Assembly (NCBI GenBank): GCA_003339415.1 | Contig: PDHQ01000665.1 | Location: 1 to 12,339 of the forward strand | Direction: 5' to 3' | Source of the DNA: Ophiocordyceps camponoti-saundersi (nom. inval.) | Lineage: Eukaryota > Ascomycota > Sordariomycetes > Hypocreales > Ophiocordycipitaceae | DNA: 12,339 nt | Part shown: one piece after another, positions 7,655 through 12,339 of the stretch | How the letters are laid out: the number at the start of each line of letters is the position of its first letter | How positions within the stretch are numbered: position 1 is the stretch's first letter | Notes under the pieces: model-generated | Database searches by the model: none | What the model was told of the DNA's origin: nothing | What the model saw: the letters and a program-made list of their open reading frames with translations, nothing else | Position numbers and translations under genes: made by a program

Positions 7655-7870
7655 TAATCTTAATTTTTACTCCGAATTTACGATATCTTCGTGCTTTTAG
7701 CTATCGAGTATATCTATTATAAGAAACGTCCTTCGTAACTAATAAGATCCCGTTAACTAAAGAGCATATCTTAGTTATCTAGCCTAGATATTTTTCTTCT
7801 ACTTAATACCTATCTTAGATTCTATCTATTCGACGAAATACGTTCCTATAAATATTATATATATAATTAA
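7655..7870 (+). pseudogene. Ty1/copia integrase C-terminal relic, RIP-mutated
   Basis: Copia-type retrotransposon polyproteins carry, just after the integrase catalytic core, a conserved segment of the type HLR-x-FGC-R-AY, followed some 25-30 residues later by a GY-x-ST-x-Y-x-W-I-x-S segment. The plus frame starting at 7681 reads RYLRAFSYRVYLL, and the codons TTT AGC TAT CGA are what RIP makes of TTT GGC TGT CGA (Phe-Gly-Cys-Arg); TAT for CAT (His) and GTA for GCA (Ala) fit too. Downstream the same frame shows RYFSST-stop-YLS-stop-ILSIRR. Protease, RT and RNase H motifs are not recognised around it, and the catalytic DDE part is absent, so this is a truncated and frameshifted fragment. The match rests on short motifs read by eye. 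Confidence 0.55.
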
Positions 7871-7887
7871 TAAGATACTTTCTACTA

Positions 7888-7915
7888 AGAGGATAATAGT
7901 TTCTAACTATCCTCT
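7888..7915. repeat. Short inverted repeat AGAGGATA...TATCCTCT
   Basis: AGAGGATA at 7888-7895 is perfectly complementary to TATCCTCT at 7908-7915, and both are preceded or followed by CTACTAAG. It lies just downstream of the copia relic. It is a small hairpin with no evident role. Confidence 0.5.
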
Positions 7916-8515
7916 ACTAAGATAAAGTAATAGCTTTTAACTATTAAACTCCTTAACTTAAATATACTTACTAACGTTTAAATAGATATTATAATAACCT
8001 AGTAAGACGCTTACTCTAAACCTAGGTATAGAGGAAGAATATGCTAATAAGAGGCTATAGTATCTAGCTACCGTAGCTCTATAAGCTATTACTAGTATAT
8101 AACTAAAGCCTACTAAGGTATTACTAATCGATACGAACCTATTACTACTAATAACTATTAACTACTACCTTATAAGAGATTACTAAGCTTAAATAAATAA
8201 CTATTTTAGAAACGCTTAACTTTAGTAATAGTTAACTTAGAGATAATAAGGATATAATAATACGTAAGTAATACGCTTACTTAAAGAAGAAACGTTAAGG
8301 CTATCGCCTAAGCTATAATATATTAATATTTATTAGCATTAACTAGGAGGGGAGATTTAAGAAAAATAATATTAAGATTACTTAGATCTAAACTTCCGAT
8401 ATAGTTAGAGATAGTTTTATAAAACCTCTTTAAGGATAATTATCTAAGGAGTTCGAAACCGAACTTATACTTAGAGGCAGAGTTATCTAACTCCTAGTCG
8501 TTAATATATTTCTCT
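7916..8515. other. Gap without supported gene
   Basis: One plus frame around 8031-8480 gives a plausible-looking translation (EEEYANKRL near its start), but it holds some 25 stops in about 140 codons, no better than background, so it is not called. If the copia element continues beyond its integrase relic, this would be its linker or RT region, but no RT motif is legible. Confidence 0.4.
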
Positions 8516-8521
8516 TTTATC

Positions 8522-8640
8522 GTTATATTTTTTTTTTTTATTTTTACTTATATTTTATATTATTATTTGCGTAAGTATTATTTTTATATTTACTATATAC
8601 TATCCTTCTTTTCTCTATATAAAGGAGAAGTTACCTCCTA
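8522..8640 (+). promoter_or_regulatory. T-rich tract followed by TATA-like box
   Basis: A T-rich, pyrimidine-biased segment (long T run at about 8528-8539, TTCTTTTCTC at 8606-8615) leads into TATATAAA at 8616-8623 and then AAGGAGAAG. The order resembles a fungal promoter or the U3 part of an LTR. No confident gene follows on the plus strand, so activity is doubtful. In AT-rich RIP DNA, TATATAAA is also likely by chance. Confidence 0.25.
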
Positions 8641-9377
8641 AACCGACGTCTTTTCTCCGCGTTTACCTAGGCTTACTAGGCCGTAGTTAAAGTAAAAGGG
8701 TACGGTATACCCCCTAGCTACTATATAAAGTGCTTAAGATACTCCGGCGAGAGGAGACTAACTTACCTATTCGGAGGCTCGGGGGAATACTCGAGTTTTA
8801 TAATCTCTCTATCCTCCGTAATATTATCGTTATCGGCGATTATATTAGTAAGCTATATTATCGTTCTAGCTACTTTTATTAGACGCTAGAAAGAATATTA
8901 TCGCCTAAGGCTAGCTTATAAATAGCTTATATAAGCGCTATATTAAAAGCTAGGAAGCGATATATAATACTAGAATAGATATACTTTAGTTTTTAGATAG
9001 CTATACTTTTAGTAAGGCGTAGTATTCTAATTACTACGACTCTATATAACTAAGGCCCTAAAATATATATAGCTACGTATAATTTAAATAGCTACTAGCT
9101 AAGCAGACGTAGTAGTCTTAGCTAGAAAAATAATATTTCTTATAAGTAGCGTAAGTGCCTATTATTCTAATATTTATAGAAGAAGAAAAATATATTATTT
9201 TAAGTTATATATAAAATCCGTAAGCGAATACTTATATTAATACTAAAAGCGTTTATTATAGCTAATATTAGCGCGTATATAGTTAGAATCTCGAGGAGGC
9301 GATAACGCCCTTCTAGTACGCTACGATCGAGGGCAGAAAAAAATTCTATATTTCTTTTCTTATAAAAGAATCTGCAT
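8641..9377. other. Gap without supported gene
   Basis: The first 200 bases are GC-richer (several CGG, GGCG and CCTCCG words); the remainder is TA-rich. All frames I followed on the plus strand are dense in TAA/TAG, and no family motif is legible. It probably derives from a RIP-mutated repeat. Confidence 0.4.
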
Positions 9378-9446
9378 AAGAAAAAAAAAAGAGGAAGAGG
9401 ATAAAGGAAGAAGGAAGAAGAAGAGAGAGAGAGGAAGAGAAGAGGG
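9378..9446 (+). repeat. Polypurine tract, 69 bases
   Basis: Sixty-nine bases of A and G with a single T (at 9402), made of A11-type, GGAAGAGG and AGAGAGAG words. It lies about 70 bases before the 36-bp minisatellite. LTR retrotransposons carry a short polypurine primer tract next to the 3' LTR, but this one is far longer. On the plus strand it would encode a Lys/Glu/Arg tract, on the minus strand a Ser/Phe/Leu tract. Simple-sequence expansion is the cautious reading. Confidence 0.75.
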
Positions 9447-9515
9447 CGTTTTATACCCTACCTAGATAACTTATCTAGCATAACTAGTTTAATAGGTGTA
9501 AAAGAGCAGTGAACG

Positions 9516-9842
9516 GTAACGGGTTTATCTACTAGGGGATAAGAAGAGTAGTAAACGGGTTTATCCTAAGAATAGTAGTTAACGAGTTTATACCTTATAG
9601 AATAAGAATAGCAGTTAACGGTTTTATTCCTTAGGGGAGAAGAATAGTATTTAACGAGTTTATCCCTTAGGGGATAAGAATAGCAGTTAACGGTTTTATA
9701 CCTTAGAGGATAAGAATAGTATTTAACGAGTTTATCCCTTAGGGGAGAAGAATAGTATTTAAGAGGTTTATCCCTTAGTAGATAAGATAAGCAGTTAATA
9801 AGTTTATCCCCTAAGGGATAAGATAAGTAGTTAATAGGTTTC
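9516..9842. repeat. 36-bp minisatellite, about nine units
   Basis: Direct tandem units of 36 bases begin at 9516, 9579, 9615, 9651, 9687, 9723, 9759 and 9795, with a 27-base unit at 9552-9578 that lost nine bases, and a partial unit after 9831. The consensus is TTAACGAGTTTATCCC then TTAGGGGATAAGAATAGCAG. Units from 9579 to 9722 alternate between a GAG and a GGT form, a 72-base higher-order period. The centre (TATCCCTTAGGGGATA) is nearly palindromic. On the minus strand each full unit reads as 12 codons without a stop (tyrosine/serine-rich start, PLRDK, then LVN or similar); the only stop falls in the 27-base unit. Unit differences are largely C/T and G/A. There are no spacers, so it is not a CRISPR array. 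Confidence 0.92.
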
Positions 9843-9847
9843 TATTA

Positions 9848-9881
9848 CGCTAGTATTACTACTTAGTACTAAATGCTAGCG
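9848..9881. repeat. Imperfect inverted repeat at minisatellite edge
   Basis: CGCTAGTATTA at the left pairs imperfectly with TAAATGCTAGCG at the right, with ACTTAGTAC-like text between. It starts six bases after the last partial minisatellite unit and may mark the original array border. Confidence 0.4.
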
Positions 9882-11639
9882 CGGCAAATAGGTAAATATA
9901 GGAGATATAAAAGTATTATTCGGATAAATTTGCCTAGATAGTTAAGCGATATAATAACTAAAACTATATATCCCTTAGCTTATATATAGATATTATACTA
10001 TAGTGCGTTCTATAATAGTATTTTGCAGATCGTATCTAAATATAAAAACTCCTAAAAATATTATAATATATAAGGAGCTACTTTAGAGTTATTTAGGTAA
10101 TAAGTTTATAATTAAGCTTACGAAGGAATATAAGCATAACTATAAAACCCTTATAAAGGAACTAAAGGATAATTTAAGATTTCTCTTATAGAAGAAGTAA
10201 TAGAGAGTTATTATAGACTAAGCTGAGGATATAAAAAATATATAAAGTTAAAGTAAGTAGAATTCTTATTAGCCGAGGATAATAGTAGCTAATTAATCTC
10301 TTTCTAATAGCTAAGGGAGAATATTACTAGTTATAGAAGAAATATAGCGGCTATTAACTAAGATACTATTAGCAAATTCGTCTTTAAGTTTATCGTCTAC
10401 TTAGCTAATTACGCTATAAGAGATAAGATATACTAAGAAATCGTCCTTAGACCTGTTTTAGTTTATTAAGTTTATCGGCTACCTTAAAACGGACTATCGC
10501 AGAACTTTAAAGAAGGGGTATTAATAAAAGTATAATAGCTAGCGTTATCCGGATTTCGGTTTCTTAAGCTAATATACTATAAGTATAGGATAAAGCAAAC
10601 GATAAATTCGAATCCCTCGTCTCTATAATTATATACGCTAGTAAGCTAATAGTATACTAATATAGTTCCGTGCTTTTAAAAATACTAAATAGGATTAACC
10701 TTAAAAGAATAGTTTCTAGGGATTATCTTAAAAAGTTCTATTAAGTGGAAGATAGATAGTAGTCCTTTAACTTAGATAACTAGCTTCTATAAGGGAAAGT
10801 ACCCCCCTCCGTTAAAACTACCACCCTCCTAGCTAAGGAGGAATTTAACGCCGAATTAAATAAGAATTAGGTTTTAAGTATTAGAACTTTTAATTAAATA
10901 GTTTTAAAGAGTTATATATCTCCTAGTAACCGAACTAATAAAGCAGTTATTAGGGACAGTCTCCTCGATACTTAAACTAAGCTAAAAAAACCACCTTTAA
11001 GGTTTAGCTCCCCTAAATTACTAAAGTAGAGAAAGCCCTTTATATTAAAGCCGTCCTATAGTTATTATATAAGCTTTAAATACCCGTAACCTTTCTTACT
11101 TAATATTTACGGGGAGGAAGGGGAAGGTATTTTAGTCTAGATAGTATACTTAAACGAAGGTACGATAACTCTTCTTTATTTTAACTTCTTTACTAGACCC
11201 TTATACTTATAATAAATTACTTTACTCTAATTCTAAGACTTTTCGAGCCCGCTCCTTAATATTAAGCTACTTATTACCCTCTCTAAGCTCTAGACTATCG
11301 TCTAGGAATAGATTCGGTATATCCTTAATTAAGCGAGGCGTAACTTAAGGATTTAGATAGTCCTCGTATACGACAGAGTTAGTAAAAATATCTTAGCTAC
11401 CGATAAAGTAACTTACTATCTATAAAGCTTTACTAATCTCTGCCTTATAAGCGTACTCGGAGTGCCGACGCTAATTATAAGTAGCCGCCCTAGTACTATT
11501 CTAAATATAATTAGAATAACTATAACCCCCTTAGCTATATATTAAAACGCACTTATAAAATAGCGTTAATATATATTCCCTATAATAAGTAACGGTTATT
11601 ATTTATAATTATAGGTAATAAGTATATAACCTCGGGTTA
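9882..11639. other. Long stretch without a recognised gene
   Basis: No family motif is legible. Two overlapping readings are weakly stop-poor. On the plus strand, 10584-11210 has about 14 stops in 209 codons, with runs such as GKVPPSVKTTTLLAKEEF and SNRTNKAVIRDSLLDT. On the minus strand, 11170-11510 has about nine stops in some 115 codons, with PRLIKDIPNLFLDDSLEL in one open run. The minus reading is in the same frame as the better-supported relic at 11645-12220 and could be its continuation. Because codons of the two readings are aligned antiparallel, one may merely mirror the other. Neither is called as a gene. Confidence 0.35.
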
Positions 11640-11644
11640 CGTTA

Positions 11645-12220
11645 ACTAAAGATCGAGATAAGAAAAGCCTTATAATATTTAGGGCATTTCCCTTAGATTA
11701 AATAGTTAAAGAAGGAGCCCTCTAGGTGCGCGATCTTAGTCGGGATATAAGTAACTCGGGGTTCCCCTAATATCTTCTCCTAGTACTCTCTCTCTCTAGC
11801 CCTAATAAAGTAATAAAGAAAAAACTTAAGAGGAGATATAGTACCTATTTCTATCTTAATAAAAGCCGGGGCTTCCTAAGGAACCTTCTCGCGGAAAGCT
11901 ATCTTAATAAATATAGGAACGCTAAAGTGCCTAACGTTAACGCCTCCCTTATACTAAATCTTAAGGTAGGCGTAAATCTAAGTAAAGAAAATTAGTCTTA
12001 ATATCTAGAACTATTTAATTAAAATACTTACGCGTATATATTTAAGGTAAGGAAGAGTTTTTAGCGCTATATAGCCTTACTAGCCTAGGCTCGATAGGAC
12101 GCTTATATCTTCGGTATCTAACTTATATAAGATAAGGTTATAAACGTTAGGGAGACGTTTCTTTTTCTCCTCGATTATCTCCTTTTCCGTTAACTTAAGC
12201 GCTATTACGATTAAAGATTC
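11645..12220 (-). pseudogene. Relic coding frame, unrecognised protein
   Basis: Read on the minus strand, 192 codons contain about nine stops, all TAA or TAG, and the first 46 codons have none. The plus strand aligned with it is about three times denser in stops. The start is charged and helical (LTEKEIIEEKKKRLPNVYN), followed by hydrophobic segments and by GGVNVRHFSVPIFIKIAF, EAPAFIKIEIGTISPLKFF and GEPRVTYIPTKIAHLEG. I recognise no domain. The high Tyr content is expected from RIP of His and Cys codons. A TATA-like word and a pyrimidine tract lie just upstream at 12251-12298, in the order expected for a fungal promoter. The frame may continue to about 11170 with more stops. A start codon is not visible. 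Confidence 0.4.
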
Positions 12221-12250
12221 TTATTACTATTAACGCGTCTAAGTTAAGTA

Positions 12251-12298
12251 GGCAAAGAAAGAAAAAAAAAAGAGGGAGAGGATAAGGGCGATATAAAT
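12251..12298 (-). promoter_or_regulatory. Promoter-like TATA word and pyrimidine tract
   Basis: On the minus strand TATTTATAT (about 12298-12290) is followed by a pyrimidine run of about 31 bases (12281-12251, including ten consecutive T), then by the relic frame that opens at about 12220. Pyrimidine tracts between TATA and start are common in fungal promoters. This is positional inference only, and the gene it would serve is dead. Confidence 0.3.
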
Positions 12299-12339
12299 AG
12301 CGAGCTAATAACTATTTATTCCTAATTAGGAAAAAAAAA

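Larger units (their letters stand above)
1..12339. other. RIP-saturated fungal repeat-rich DNA
   Basis: The whole window carries the signature of repeat-induced point mutation, a premeiotic genome defence of Pezizomycotina that turns C into T at CpA in duplicated DNA, on either strand. What is seen: CA and TG are close to absent (three TG and no CA in bases 1-180), TA is very abundant, and CG is retained, which argues against CpG-type deamination and against mere AT bias. Stop codons in relic frames are nearly all TAA or TAG, as expected from CAA, CAG and TGG. A few patches keep more CA/TG, notably the repeat at 4115-4765. That the host is a filamentous ascomycete is inference from this signature plus the RRP5 and copia relics; I cannot name the species. 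Confidence 0.88.

Noticed and set aside
8031..8480. Plus-strand coding relic starting EEEYANKRL
   Set aside because: About 25 stops in 140 codons and no family match; not distinguishable from chance.
8650..9500. Plus-strand protein frame continuing into the Lys/Glu tract and minisatellite
   Set aside because: It can be read without frameshift only by accepting dozens of stops. Stop density equals background, so an uninterrupted frame means nothing here.
9516..9842. CRISPR-like array of 36-base repeats
   Set aside because: Units abut directly with no unique spacers, vary along their whole length, and lie in eukaryotic RIP-mutated DNA. This is a minisatellite.
10584..11210. Plus-strand gene antiparallel to the minus-strand frame
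   Set aside because: Only mildly stop-poor, no recognised motif, and its codons align antiparallel with the rival minus reading, so it may be a mirror. Kept as a remark in the gap entry.
11300..11320. Reverse transcriptase YxDD box (minus reading NLFLDDSLEL)
   Set aside because: The residues before and after do not match copia, gypsy or LINE RT blocks, and no other RT motif is nearby.
12331..12339. Poly-A tail of a LINE or SINE at the right edge
   Set aside because: Nine A at the window edge, with no element body identified beside it.
1..12339. Bacterial or organellar origin from low GC
   Set aside because: The CA/TG depletion with CG retained, the RRP5 fragment and the lack of intact genes point to RIP-mutated fungal nuclear DNA.

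Overview
This window looks like nuclear DNA of a filamentous ascomycete fungus (Pezizomycotina) that has been almost saturated by repeat-induced point mutation (RIP). The dinucleotides CA and TG are nearly absent over most of the window (bases 1-180 hold three TG and no CA), TA is very common, and CG is still present in ordinary amounts. RIP converts CpA to TpA on either strand and leaves this signature. TAA and TAG therefore appear wherever CAA, CAG or TGG codons once stood, and no gene of normal length is intact. I see no bacterial gene layout, tRNA, rRNA or CRISPR array.

Region by region: (1) Bases 1-1380 hold, on the minus strand, a clearly recognisable but frameshifted fragment of the ribosome-biogenesis gene RRP5: its last S1 RNA-binding domain, acidic linker, lysine tract and first HAT/TPR helices (about 575-1380). 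Beyond it is an unexplained stop-free minus frame of 102 codons that runs off the left edge. (2) Bases 1380-3810 hold stop-poor plus-strand frames of unknown identity and a diverged direct-repeat pair (2210-2373 and 3174-3349) enclosing about 800 bases, an arrangement that could be a small LTR-like element. (3) Bases 4100-7560 hold three direct copies of a 550-650 base dispersed repeat, mutated to different degrees. Between copies 2 and 3 lie an extremely AT-rich island and a basic-protein relic on the minus strand. (4) Bases 7655-7870 hold a relic of a Ty1/copia-type integrase C-terminal region on the plus strand. (5) Bases 9378-9842 hold a polypurine tract and a 36-bp minisatellite. (6) Bases 11640-12290 hold a minus-strand relic frame with a promoter-like TATA and pyrimidine tract upstream. 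The remaining stretches show no supported gene.

The genes do not work together. The window is a graveyard of duplicated and transposon-derived DNA inactivated by RIP. The most informative items are the RIP-mutated partial copy of RRP5, normally a single-copy essential gene, and the uneven RIP load across copies of one repeat family.

A caution for the reader: with RIP, any frame looks plausible once stops are read as Gln or Trp. I have therefore treated only two loci (RRP5 and copia integrase) as homology-supported. The other frames rest on unusually low stop density alone.
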